The position numbers and the translations under genes were made by a program. Shown here piece by piece: positions 47,747 through 59,184 of a stretch of 64,000 nt of DNA. Location: contig CM074811.1 in NCBI GenBank assembly GCA_037447605.1, positions 2,014,311 through 2,078,310 on the forward strand. The letters run 5' to 3'. The notes under the pieces are model-generated. The model did not search any database. It was not told the origin of the DNA and worked only from the letters and a program-made list of their open reading frames with translations. Each line of letters starts with the position of its first letter. Within the stretch, counting starts at the first letter, position 1. This DNA comes from Zygnema circumcarinatum (Eukaryota > Streptophyta > Zygnematophyceae > Zygnematales > Zygnemataceae).

Positions 47747-49379
47747 ATGGCAGCGCCCCCTCCTCTCTGCACCGTGAGGGCGCTCAAGGCAGGCTCAGGG
47801 CTCGCTCCTCTTCAGCTATCAAGTGGTTTTAGACCTCCGCTGCAGCTCCAGTGCAGGCCTCTCAGGGGCGTGGCAGGAGAGCTGAGAGTTTCGGCAAAAC
47901 GAGATGTGTCAGTGAAGGCGCTGTTCGGCATTGGGAAGGGGAAAACGGTGAGGGTATCTGGCTGGTCAATGCTAGTGAAGGAATTCTGAGAAAGAGAATG
48001 CTTGGAGTCGTTGTGAAGATGGGTGCAAGTTTAACTTGTTTTTGAGCTGAAGGCACAGTCCAACATGCTCTGGACCCGCATGTATGCTTATGTGAAATTT
48101 CCCTGCTTTTGAGACGACCTCTTTGCTCGTCTTACATTTTCTTCAAGATACGTGATTGGAGAAAATCAAGCATTAATTCAATCTAATTTAATTTATCTCG
48201 TTAAAGTTGCATCAGCACTATTAGTGTCTGCAATTTACAGTGACATTAAGGCGACACCGACCTGGAGTTATATTGAAATGCACCTCATAATTTTTTCTCG
48301 ACGTATCAGAAAACGTGTCTTGCCACATTTAGCATTTTACACTTAGTGTATCAATGTATGTGGGTTATTGAGGGTTTAGAACCTACATTCTGCGTATGGA
48401 GCATCGTTACTGATGATTTTTTCTGACGAAATTCAAAACAGTGTGAGTTTTTAGGGGTGGAATGCCATTTCAAAAGTGTCTCCTTATCCATAAAGTCGTA
48501 ATCCAGTGGATTAAGTGCGTTCGTTGGAGACTCTCGCAGACATCTTCTGGCTGCAGTACCTGCAAAGGGAAAGGTGCTCTCACGTGCACCGGCTGCAAGG
48601 TTGGTGACCGGCCTTTTGTTGCTTGAAAAATGACCTTTGTGAAAACTGAAAACTTTGTGAAACTGTGTTGGCGAGTTCATGGAAGCAAATAAACCTTCGC
48701 GTGTCTTAATAAAGTGATGTTTCAATGTCTGAATGCTCACTTTCCTGACCTGGTCGAGCACTGATGGCCGCTTATGAACATATTCTTTGTCGATCACAGC
48801 CAAGAGTGAAAGGATTTTTGTCCTAATGAGCGAAGGCTGTTTTGCGTGCTGGTTTGGTTGCCATGATTTACCAGTGCTAGTTCTTTTCAAACTAAATCCT
48901 GGTTCTTTGGCTAACCTGCCGAAAGTAATGGTGGTCTGATTACTCTCGGGAAGCTGGCTGACAGGGGACGGGTAGGAACAAAAAGAATGGAAATATGTTT
49001 GAGCGCTGGAAGTGAGTGCAGCTGCTCTATTTTCTTTAAAATCCATGCTATGGATTCAATGCCATTATGAAACTTGCATCGTGCTGTAACTTCGGCAAAC
49101 CTGCTGCTGTTTGATATGGTCTCAGTGGGGAGTGCAAGTGATGTTTCCAACTTTTGCCGTTCTCAGCTTCTTTTCTTGTATGGAGTGAAGTAGCTGACAA
49201 GCTGAAGCGACTTTTGAATCATAAATGCTTCATATTGATCGCCTGCTGGCATCGAATGTATGATGTGATCAATTTGAATTTGGCCGGGCAGGTGCTTCGA
49301 CTGCCAAGGCTTCGGCCTTGTGAGCTGCCCCAGTTGCGGCACGGGGGGGCTCACGCCGGAGCAGCGCGGGGAGCGTTAG
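47747..49379 (+). CDS. plastid DnaJ-type zinc-finger protein (no J domain)
   Basis: Four exons in phase give 131 residues: 47747-47947, 48540-48599, 48965-49011, 49292-49379 (TAG). Four CxxCxGxG-type motifs make a complete DnaJ zinc-finger domain: CSTCKGKG at 72-79, CTGCKGTG at 83-90, CFDCQGFG at 104-111 and CPSCGTGG at 115-122. Between them lies NKKNGNMFERWK, and the C-terminus is LTPEQRGER, both typical of small plant chloroplast DnaJ-zinc-finger proteins (At5g43260-like, related to BSD2 and LQY1). The first 65 residues are Ser/Arg/Leu-rich with few acids and fit a transit peptide. Related proteins help assembly of Rubisco or photosystems through thiol or chaperone activity; the substrate of this branch is unknown. 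Confidence 0.92.
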
Positions 49380-50325
49380 GCGCCACGGTTCTCATTCTCT
49401 GTAGAAAAGTCCAAAAGAGTTTCCAATGCAAACTCTACATTAGGCCACGACTGCGGTCATCTTGCATGTTTTTTTTTTGCTTTTTTTTAATTCTGTTTAT
49501 TTTGTGTGTTTACCCAGATTGTTTCTTTTGGTTGGGCACAACTGTCCGTGCCCGTGCGCCCCACAGCCCAAAGTTTTTGGTGATAAGATTTAACGTGTCG
49601 AGGGGGCCTAACAAAGTGGGTCGTGCTTGGCCACCGCCAGCTAGCCAGGTTGGACTCAGGCTGAAAGATGGTCTTTATGAAATTTTGTTGGTTCTAGGCG
49701 TACGGCAGACGTAGGCAGCTGCATGCATGCATGGCCTCGCAGAGAGAGGCAGGCTCTGAGGAAAACCCGCAGAGTGGCTGCTTGCCGGGAGAAGAACTGA
49801 ATCACGGGCAGCACCGCACCTTGTTTTTGTCACCGTCCATACCAAGTCGCCGCTTTCGAGCGAGTCTCCCTCCCTCTATCTCTCCCCCTCTCGTTCTCTC
49901 TCACCCTCTCCCCCTCCCTCTCCAGTCAGTCAGGGCGAGCGTGCCCTGCCCCTGCTCTGCCCCAGTGCCGGACCGCACTCGCGCACTCACGGCACTCGGA
50001 GCACTGCACTTTGTAGTCGATAAGTTGCCAGCCCGCTTACGTCATCGCTCACTGCCGGTTTGCGGTTAGCGGTTTACGGTTTGCGGTTTGCTGTTTGGAG
50101 GCGGGCGTCGGCCGCTGTCGGCGCGTGATAAAGGAAGGCGGGCGTCCACCGTCCGCCGTACGTCTCCCGTCCGCCGTACGTCGCACGTCGTGGGCAGGCG
50201 CGTTTAGCGGACTAATACGGACACAGCGTTCGTCAATTCGTTATTCAACGTTCGCAATTCGCCGAAATTCGGGAATTTGCGAATCCAGAATGCGCTCGGC
50301 TGGAATTTTCGGTTTTTCGGTTCGA

Positions 50326-50492
50326 ATGGGCATGGTATACATAGTGCGACACTTTTCTCATAGTGCGACGCGCACGCGACACATAGCGTCGCACTTTGGA
50401 CATTGGGTCGGACTGACTATAGCCGAGGGATCCCTTGTGCCTCGCGTCGCATGCGCTGCGTCGCATGACGTCGCACTATGGTATAGCCCATG
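50326..50492. repeat. MITE-like foldback, about 167 bp
   Basis: The left arm contains atgggc and catagtgcgac (50339-50349); the right arm contains gtcgcactatg (50470-50480) and gcccat, so the ends are inverted copies with a few gaps. Further TGCGAC/GTCGCA copies lie inside. No transposase; classification as a MITE is inferred. Confidence 0.4.
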
Positions 50493-50975
50493 TGTCGCAG
50501 AGTCACGCCCGTCACGAGCGGACTTGGAAGCGATCGGCTCCTGATTGGTCGCGTGCTGACGTGACGCGTGTCCGTACGGCGATACCTTCCCCAAAATCAC
50601 TTTTGGCGCGGCCTCCCCGTGCCGCGGTCCGCCGAACAGTACGGACACACGGTCCCTTGAAAACGATGAAAAGCGGCGAGCGTTGACTTGAGGAGTCAAC
50701 AGACTTCGGGTAAGGGCCACCAGCTGGCAGTTGCACTTTTGTCGCGTTTCGAAGTTTGTATCGTATCGCCAGACGGTACGGCACGATACGATACGGTTCG
50801 CCTCATTGTGGCTCAAAGGCCCATTGTAAAGTGAAGCACTTCAACTTCTTCTTGTTGTCCTTTCCAAGCCGCCTTTGAGGCAAAGCTCTTCCATACAAGT
50901 GTGATTGTTGTTGCTAGAGGCGATGCTCGCCTCCGTGGGTTGAACGATCGGCAGACAGAATGGGGGCTGCATTGC

Positions 50976-51131
50976 AGCTCTCTCTCTCCCCCCCTCTCTC
51001 TCTCTCTCCCTCTCCCTCTCCCCCTCTCTCTCTCCCCCTCTCTCTCTCTCTCTCCCTCTCCCCCTCTCTCTCTCCCCCTCTCTCTCTCCCTTTCTCTCCC
51101 CCCTCTATCTCTCTCTCTCTCTCTCTCTCTG
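50976..51131. repeat. (CT)n / (CCCTCT)n simple repeat
   Basis: Nearly pure pyrimidine run on the plus strand ending in (CT)10 or so. No coding role. Confidence 0.95.
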
Positions 51132-51730
51132 CATTGAGATCCCATGATGAAAGAAAGACTCGCTTTGCAAATCGCGAGGGCAAGTTTCCCTTGCTGCTTC
51201 CTTGTTCAATCGCAGACAGACAGACAGACAGCTCCAGTGAAGCTTTTCTAGAGTACAACAGAATGGGATTCTAGGGTTTCCGTGGCCCGGTAGAGGCACA
51301 TACCAATGGTACAACACCTATCCTATGCTAATTAATAATAATGGAGGAAGCGAGGAGCTTCTCCGCTATAGTAGTATATCCCGCCCTTAAACCCGCACTT
51401 ACTATTATCTATCTCTCTGCTTCCTTCGAATTGGTATCGAAAAAAAATTCAAATCGAAATAATTACCCTACGTCCCTACCTCAGCCAACCCTGCTAGTCT
51501 ACAATCAATCAAGAGCAGCTCCACGATCAGGGAGCTGCGTTGCCTCTCCTGCTCTCTCTGTCTGCCCTACCGACGACTCCTTTAAAAGACAGTGCAAAAC
51601 CTAAATCTCGCAACTGAATTTTCTCCACGTATGCAGTGGAGCTTATTCTGCAGTAAGTGCAGGTAAGAAAAGTCAAAAAAAATGCCCCACATCCGCTTTA
51701 AGGAATGTTTGAGCCCCCATTGCTTCCTTC

Positions 51731-51836
51731 CCTCTCCCTCTCCCTCTCCCTGTCCCTCTCCCTCTCCCTCTCCCTCTCCCTGTCCCTCTCCCTCTCCCTC
51801 TCCCTCTCCCACTCCCTCTCCATCTCCCTCTCCCTT
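51731..51836. repeat. (TCCCTC)n simple repeat
   Basis: Hexamer repeat with a few tccctg and tccact variants just beyond the GH10 stop codon. Confidence 0.95.
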
Positions 51837-51855
51837 CCTAAGACAGAGTGCCCTT

Positions 51856-54800
51856 TCACATGGGTAGAGTCAACGTGATTTGGGAGAGGTCGGTCCCTTT
51901 CGGCACATCAAACCAGAGCTCAAAATTCTTTTTCTTGTACGTTATTCTGGCGCGATATCGCCCAAAGAATCCTCGAAACCTAATCGATCCGTTCGTGCTC
52001 GAATAAACCTTCAGATGGCTCGACCACTCCTTCCTGAGCCGCACGAACCTGCACGGCGGCAAAAGCAGCAGCAACCCTCGTCTAAGGACATTCCAAACAT
52101 AATAATAAACCATAAACTCGAAAAAAAACAACACTCTTTCCAAACGTCCTGTCGACAACAGTGACTAAATATATATATAAAAAAAAAGAAAAAAAAAAAA
52201 ATCTGACTGATGGGTTGCCACTCACCTCTCTCCTATGGGGCGATCGTTCCAATTGGAGTCGACGAAGCAGGTGGTGCATTCGGTGACGCACTTGCTCGCG
52301 TCCACGCTCGCCCACACCTTGCAGGGAGGGCGGGCCACCTCCCACTGCATGATGCCCTGCACCGCGGGGTGGGAGAAGGCCTCCCTCATCACCACCTCGA
52401 AGTAGTTCGCCTGCAGGAGGGGGTCGCTCTGCCAAATGTCCAACTCCGTTATCCACACGGGCAGCCCCGCGGTCTGCAGGATGTCAAGCTCGGCCTTGAT
52501 CCGCGCCTGCAGGGGGAGGGGGGAGGGAGAGGGGGGCGGAGATTGGTGTCAGAATGAGGAAGGAGAGCGGACGGAGAGGGGAAGAAGAGAGAGAGAGGAA
52601 GGAGAGAGGAAGGAGAGAGGAAGGAGAGAGGAAGGAGGAAGGAGAGAGGAGAGAGAGGAAGGAGAGAGGAAGGAGAGAGGAAGGAGAGAGGAAGGAGAGA
52701 GGAAGGAGAGAGGAAGGAGAGAGGAAGGAGAGAGGAAGGAGAGGAAGGAGAGAGGAAGGAGAGAGGAAGGAGAGAGGAAGGAGAGAGGAAGGAGAGAGGA
52801 AGGAGAGAGGAAGGAGAGAGGAAGGAGAGAGGAAGGAGTGGGGATACTGTGGAAGAGGTAGGGGAGGATACACGGCAGTTAAGGGATGCAAAAGTTACGG
52901 CTGGTTGAGACTTGTGATGAAGCCAGTGAAGCTTTCAAGGAGGAATCGAATCCTACGGCGAGTTCAAATTGCATCAAGAGGCGTGAACTCACCCCGTTTG
53001 GGATGCTTCGGAAATGGCTTTGGGTACCGATGATATCCACATCGGCTCCATAAGCCTGCAGCTCTCTCACAGCCTGCATTATCCCCACCGGAGCCCTCCG
53101 ATCTCAGCTCTCCTGTTGTGTGTGTGTGTGTGTGCCCTGCAACTATTAACAAAAAATCCAGCTTTCACACTCTTGCCATCCTGATTGACCTTTTCATTCA
53201 AGCCCCATGAAAAGTCCCCACTTGCCTGAACTGCAATCTCGCCGTTTGCATTCTTGTCCCTGTACTCCTCGATGAGATTGTAGTCGTTGAAGACGGTCTG
53301 CACTTTGGGGTCGAGTGCTTTTGCGACCCGAAACATCCAACTGTTGATGGACCGGTTGAAGCGAGTCTCATAGAAGCTGCCATGCAGCAGCTCGTTGTTC
53401 ACATCCCAGTGCCGCACTCGCCCCTTGAACCTCTTCACAACGGAGTCAAGCCTCCCCTGCACGGCCGCCATAAGGTCGGCCTTTCCGAGCCTCTGCCCCA
53501 TCCAAGCCGCACGCATCCAATATGACTGACGGACTGACTGATTGACTGGCTAATGACTAATGTGACTGACTGGCTTCCTTCCTCTCTCTCTGTCTCTCTC
53601 TCTCTCTCTGCTTCTCCTCCCACTCTCTTCACGGTCTCCGCTCCCTCTTGCCTCCCCCACCCCGGGAAACAGGAACACAGCAGAATGGATGGCGAAGTCT
53701 CACCTGCACCCACTGCTGCACATAGCTCACATCGTCCCAGAATATGCAGTGCCCTCGGACGTTCTGTCCCATGCTTTGCAGCACCGCCATGGTGTCGTCT
53801 GCATCTTTGAAGTTCACGTCTCCCTTCCACCGCTCGTTCACATACCATTTCATTTCGTTCTCAAGGACCGACCAGGTGAAGCGCTTTCCATGCCACTGCG
53901 TATTATATTCCCTCCCCCCATCCCCACCAGCGGGTTGTGTCAGCCATGGCTTCCACGTGAGCATCTCAGCCGCCTCTCCACCCTCTTCTGACTCCCCCAC
54001 TTCCCTATCCATTCCCTCTCCCTCTCTCTCTCTCCCCTCTATCTCTCCCCCAAATACTACAGTGAGTTTTTACCTTCTGCCACTCTGGCGACTTCGCAAA
54101 CCCCCCGGAAACTGCTGCTCCAAAAGGGAAGTCCGAAACTTTCTGGTCGATGACCGCCCATGCGCGCACTGCCGGCTGCCCACTCTTCAGTTTGATGCGA
54201 ACAAGCACATCGCGCTTGCGAAACTGCCCGCAACCCCGCCCATTTGGGTCAACAGCTGACCATTTTTTCAACATTTTAAGGCCATTTGCTAGCAAGCTTC
54301 TCTGATAAATCGCGTAAAAACAAGCCTCTAACTTCAGCTCTTCAACCAGAGCGGTCCATGGCATTCTTTCTCCAATCGATCTTCCTCCTTTCCCATCAAA
54401 CCACTCAATCTGTCTGTCACATCTAAACGTGAAAGCTACCCTTCAACCCAAACAAACCACCTCCGTTCAACCACAGCAACCCCCCAAAAAAAGTGCCCCC
54501 CCACTATCCTTTCCCCCCTCCTCACCTGATTGATCCGAATGTTTTGCTGCTTCTTCCACTTGGCATCCACTACTGGCGTAAGGGCGAAGCTGGAGAGCAT
54601 CAAGGAGCGGTCCTGGGGGGGGCCCTCCAGTCGGAGGGAGACGTCTCTCCTGCTCACCACTGTGAAGCCTCCCTCAAGCCGCGTCCAACACTGCGCTTTG
54701 CCGACCCCCGTAGCCGCAGTGCGCGGCCGATCCTCATCCTCCGGAGAGTCAACAGTCACTCTCACAGGGCTCTGCCCCTCCCCTCCCAGCTTCACCCACC

Positions 54801-55294
54801 CACTGATTTTGTAGTTTCCAGCGACGAGTTTGTCGAATTTCTGCACACATTAAAAAAAAAAAAAAAAACCCAAGGCATAGATAGAGCGTGTCAAACTGGT
54901 GTCTTCTGACCGCTCGTGGTTCTTAGCATGAAGGTGAAATTAAGACAAAAATCGAGAAAGGGAGGATGATGATCACCAGCACGGGGCCGTCGGCATCGCT
55001 TGTTCGTCCAGTGACTTCAAGGTACGGTCCGTCGCTGCTCGATTTTAGAGTCACTGTGGCGCTGCTGTCTGACTCCCACGCAGCGAGCTTGCTCACTGTC
55101 TGGGATCCAATTCTGTATCGAGGCAGCATGTTTTCGGGGGGCGGGTCGTCTGGAGAGCCTTGGCACTGCAGCAGCAGATTAATGGTAATGGATTAAAACA
55201 AAAGGGTTCACGTCAAACCTGATTATAGAACTAAGTTGGGATTCCAGGAGCTCGCATAGAGTCTCAGGCTCAGACTTTAAGAGAGAGAGAGAGA

Positions 55295-55326
<32 letters not shown>

Positions 55327-55809
55327 AATGAGAGAGATGAGAGTGTCTGTCACGTAAGCACGTCCTTTTCTACGGTGAGACCTGCCCCCGCATCGCATTG
55401 GAGCTCCACACAAGGGGCCGCCACTCCCCTGTCCTGCAATGCTGCATTGCGGGCTGCTCCGCGCGGGCACAAAGAGCACTCACGAGAGTGTTCGCCTTCT
55501 CCGCGACCATCCGTCTCAGTGCGGACTCCGCATCCTCCACTGCCGCGGCGAGCCCTATCTCCTTCTTCCTGCGCTGCTGCAGCACCTCCTCCGCAGCGCC
55601 TGCACACGCACACACACACACACAGCCGCCTCCCTCTCGCTCAGTGCCGCCACCTCCCCATCCAACCCAGCCACAGGCAGCAGCAACATCCAATCAACCT
55701 TAGCCACTTCAACACGAGGCAGCGAGCCAGCCCGGGCTTCCTCACCCAGCGCGGTACAAAGGAGCGCCCCCAGCAACAGCAGCAAAAGCGATCCGCGGGG
55801 GGCCGCCAT
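51856..55809 (-). CDS. secreted GH10 endo-1,4-beta-xylanase with CBM22-like module
   Basis: Exon 1 starts at 55809 with a signal peptide ([19 protein letters not shown]). Later exons, all in phase: 55484-55599, 54977-55165, 54526-54840, 54074-54223, 53704-53895, 53226-53492, 52993-53073, 52226-52506, 51856-52048 (TGA). The 54526-54840 region is a CBM22/CBM4_9-type beta-sandwich ([10 protein letters not shown] ... DVSLRLEG). From [11 protein letters not shown] on it matches plant GH10: [29 protein letters not shown] (acid/base Glu), [25 protein letters not shown] (nucleophile Glu), QGIMQWEV. It cleaves xylan backbones in the cell wall. Exons 1 and 2 are out of frame by one GT unit of a microsatellite at 55602-55625. 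The intron after 53226 uses a GC donor (CAG|gcaagt). Confidence 0.9.
52560..52840. repeat. GGAAGGAGAGA satellite in a GH10 intron
   Basis: About 25 copies of an 11-bp purine unit with occasional shortened copies. Lies between the exons ending at 52993 and starting at 52506. Confidence 0.9.
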
Positions 55810-57031
55810 GGATCCCCTCCTCTCTCCCTCCTTTTCCCTCCCTCCCTCCCTCTCCTTCTCCCTCTCCCTCTCCCTCTTCCTCTCCCTCTCCCTCTCCCTC
55901 TCCTTCTCCCTTTCCCTCCCCCTCCCGCCGGCGGCCCTTTAATTCGAAGAGGGCGCGCGGCAACCGCCGCCCGAACGCGCGCACTCGCTCCGTACACTTG
56001 TACGTACACGAAAGTTACAAGCCAAATATTTTCCTCGGCGGATCCGGATCACACTACATTGCCGTACAACCGTACAGTTGTTGACCGTATGAATTTTTGC
56101 CGTACTGTACGGTAATATACGGATGCGCCAATAGCAACGGCCACTTGAACGGAAAAGCCCACGCGCCGCGCAATCGGCGGGGGCGCATAAGGGAGGGGTT
56201 CCATGGAGGCAGTTCCGTTCCGCAGTCAACGGGCGAATGAGCCAATGAGGAGGCAGGGTGTGTCGGTACCGTACGGCGGTGAAGATAGGACCAGACGGGC
56301 GGCAGCAGTGTCGTTTTGCGGAAAAAATAGTCGGTGGGGTGTCGGCGCGGTGAGAATCTCGAGATGAGATCCGGAAAATCGGGCCGATCCTGGCCGTCGG
56401 ATGGGCCGTGGGGGGCTCATGGCTGCTTTTGGCTTCTTGTGCGGCGCGGAGGGGTTCGCACGGGCGATCGGAAACGCACTGTGCGAGTGCGACTGCGGGA
56501 GTAAAGGCCGCCGATTCTCCGTACGGTACGGATGGATGGGTCAGGGCGGCAGGATACGATCGTACGGACGTAGTGGGTAAGTCGTACGGGTGACTGCGCG
56601 CCGGCTCGCTCGCATGGGCATGGCCTGCACTGTGCGTGGGCTGGTTGCTACTTGCAGAGGGGAGGGAGGACAGGACAGGGACAGGGNNNNNNNNNNAGGG
56701 AGGGAGGGAGGGGGAGGGAGGGGGAGGGAGGGGGACGGGGGATAATCTCAATCGACACGTTAGATTTGCGAACTCAGTACAGAGCAGCACTTGAACAGCG
56801 TGTGCGAGAGAGAGAAGGCTGCAAAGGCCTTCCTCTAACCTTCTCCTGAAACGGCACAGCATCCTGTGATGATTTGCAGCGTGAAGCCGCCTCCGCGCCA
56901 CTAGAATAAGAACTATAAGAAGAGCTCTCTCTACCATACACAGCTAAGACCGGACTTGGCTGTGCTCGCCCTCTTCTTGTATGCCTTAAGAGTTCGAGAA
57001 GGGAGGCCGGCCAGCCGCGCTAAGAGCAGCG
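55810..57031. promoter_or_regulatory. GH10 upstream region, GTAC/CpG-rich, with a 10-N gap
   Basis: Immediately upstream of the GH10 ATG is a (CCCTCT)n tract, then a CpG-rich stretch dense in CGTAC/GTACGG (near 55990-56010, 56062-56075, 56102-56120, 56263-56275, 56519-56530, 56550-56560, 56581). CCAAT boxes at 56127 and 56239. N run at 56687-56696 inside a G-rich repeat. The M20 gene stop lies at 57032. No coding exon recognised. Confidence 0.5.
56687..56696. other. assembly gap (10 N)
   Basis: N run within a GGGA-type repeat. Confidence 0.99.
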
Positions 57032-58908
57032 CTAGGCGTTGAGCAGGGCGATGATGCGCGTGAGGACGCGGAAGCCCTGCTTGAAGTCCGAGAGGAGGCA
57101 GTACTCGTTCCGGGCGTGATAGGTGGCCATCACACCTGTCACGCCACACACACGCACGCAAAGATAATGAGCTGCCGCTGCTCATTCAGAGGCCCCACCA
57201 AACACGGCCGCATATGATTAGCGATGGATTTTGAAGCTGTTTAAACCGGCGAGGGGGAGGGGGAGGGGAGGGGGGAGGGGAGGGGAGGGGAGGGGGAGGG
57301 GGAGGGGAGGAGGAGGGGGAGGGGAGGGGAGGGGAGGGGAGGGGGAGGGGAGGGGGAGGGGGAGGGGGAAGGGGAGGGAGGGAGGGAGGGGGAGGGGAGG
57401 GGGAGGGGGAGGGGAGGGGAGGGGGAGGGAGGGAGGGGAGGGGAGGGGGAGGGGAGGGGAGGGGGAGGGGGAGGGGGAGGGGGAGGGGAGGGGAGGGGGA
57501 GGGGGAGGGGAGGGGAGGGGGAGGGGGAGGGGGAGGGGAGGGGAGGGGGAGGGGGAGGGGGAGGGGGAGGGGGAGGGGGAGGGGAGGGGGAGGGGAGGGG
57601 AGGGGGAGGGGGAGGGGGAGGGGAGGGGAGGGGAGGGGAGGGGAGGGGGAGGGGAGGGGAGGGGAGGGGAGGGGGAGGGGAGGGGAGGGGAGGGGGAGGG
57701 GAGGGGAGGGGGAGGAGGAGGGAGGAGGGAGGAGGGGAGGAGGGGGGGAGGAGGGGGAGGGGAGGGAGAGCGAGAGATCGCCATTGAGCAGATCAAGCCA
57801 TGGCAACATCATGAGAGGAAGGCGTTGGGAGCAAGAGACCTACCATAGCCCATTGTCTGCACATCAAACCCCTCCTCCTGCACACCAACCCCCCCTCAAG
57901 ACCTCAGCAAACAACGACTTCTGCAGCGCAGCGACGCAATTCGATCGATGTTGGCAGAGATCGCGGTTCGAACCTGCAACTCCCGAATGCATGGAAGCGA
58001 GCCCGTGATGGAATACGGTTTCACATGGCCCAAAACTGCCTCCGTTGCATTAGAGAGGGCGTGAAATCCGGGAGAGTCAAGGTTGCAGGCCACCCCTGAC
58101 ATTCGGGTTGCTTCAAATTCAATGGTCAACCTGCACACCTCATCGTCCCCCACTCAACTGTGACCGGTCCGCATATAATGTGACGTTCTCTACGGCCCAG
58201 TCGGACAAAACTGTGTCGAATTTCATTAAGAAGAAACATAGCTTCGTTCAAACCGTCGCATTCCGCACGGAAGCAGGCTCACCTGCCCTGCAAATTCTCG
58301 TCAGGCAAAACGTATTTCGACCAGGGTCCTCGGGAAGGCAATGTGGTGATGTTGCTGTTGATGTCTGCCACGTAGCCCTCAATCGCCGCCACTACGTGGG
58401 GCACACTGCAGGGTGTGGGAGCAGGTCATATGACAGAAAGGGAGCAAATGCTTGGCAGTAGAGAGAGGGAGAGCCAAGACTGGAGGGGCATAGAGAGGGC
58501 TACCGCGGAGTTATCACCTGTAAAAAGGAGTGATGCTGCAAGCCAAGCAGAGTCCCATGCACTGAGAAAATGTCAGCTGGGGTGAGTGAAGAGAAAGTGT
58601 CTCAAAAGGATTCTTCTATAGCTGATGGTTGAGCTCTTAGGAGTTTAGCCTTACCAAAGTACAGATCGGACAGCAAAAAAGCAACAATCTCTTTGTGTGA
58701 AGCCACAAGCTCAATCCGCAGAGAGGCAAGGAAGCCCATCCTACCGCACATCTCCCGAGATGCTGCACTCTCCCGGAATCTGATTGATGCTGCCGCCAGG
58801 GTCTGCCTCCCTCTCCCCCCCATCCTCCCCTTCTCTTCAGCATAGCACTGCCTTAAGCCTCCAACAGTCCATTCATCCCAAAGGCCCTGCCTTGTAGCGA
58901 GAGAGTTA

Positions 58909-58946
<38 letters not shown>

Positions 58947-59130
58947 ATAGCGCTCACAGCTCCACTGCGTGGGCTTCATCGTGGAGGATGTGGCAAAGCC
59001 GTATCGTTCCTCCTCAGGGTGTGCCGGAAACTCCGCATAGAAGCGCCGCTGAATCTCGGCCAAACCCTCCATGGCGAGCTCGAGCGGGTTGATGGCCTGC
59101 CAGAGAGGTTGCCTGAGGGAGAGTAAGGAG

Positions 59131-59184
<54 letters not shown>

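Larger units (their letters stand above)
49380..51855. other. convergent intergenic region with CpG/GTAC block, foldback and CT repeats
   Basis: 2.5 kb between the DnaJ-type and GH10 3' ends. It holds a heptamer-like cggtttg tract (50057-50097), CGTACGG motifs (50157-50190, 50570, 50640, 50775), a foldback at 50326-50492, CGATAC repeats (50758-50800), a (CT)n/(CCCTCT)n block at 50976-51131 and a (TCCCTC)n tract at 51731-51836. No open frame with a recognisable motif. Confidence 0.6.

Noticed and set aside
55602-55625. A real intron of about 20 nt at the GT run
   Set aside because: Too short for plant-type splicing; a one-unit microsatellite length difference explains the frame more simply.
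57231-57848. Gly/Arg-rich (plus) and Pro/Ser-rich (minus) long frames
   Set aside because: Pure GGGGA simple repeat inside an M20 intron; open in every frame.
57955-57985. tRNA-like T-loop ggttcgaacc
   Set aside because: No acceptor, D or anticodon arms around it; it spans the exon-intron junction of the M20 gene.
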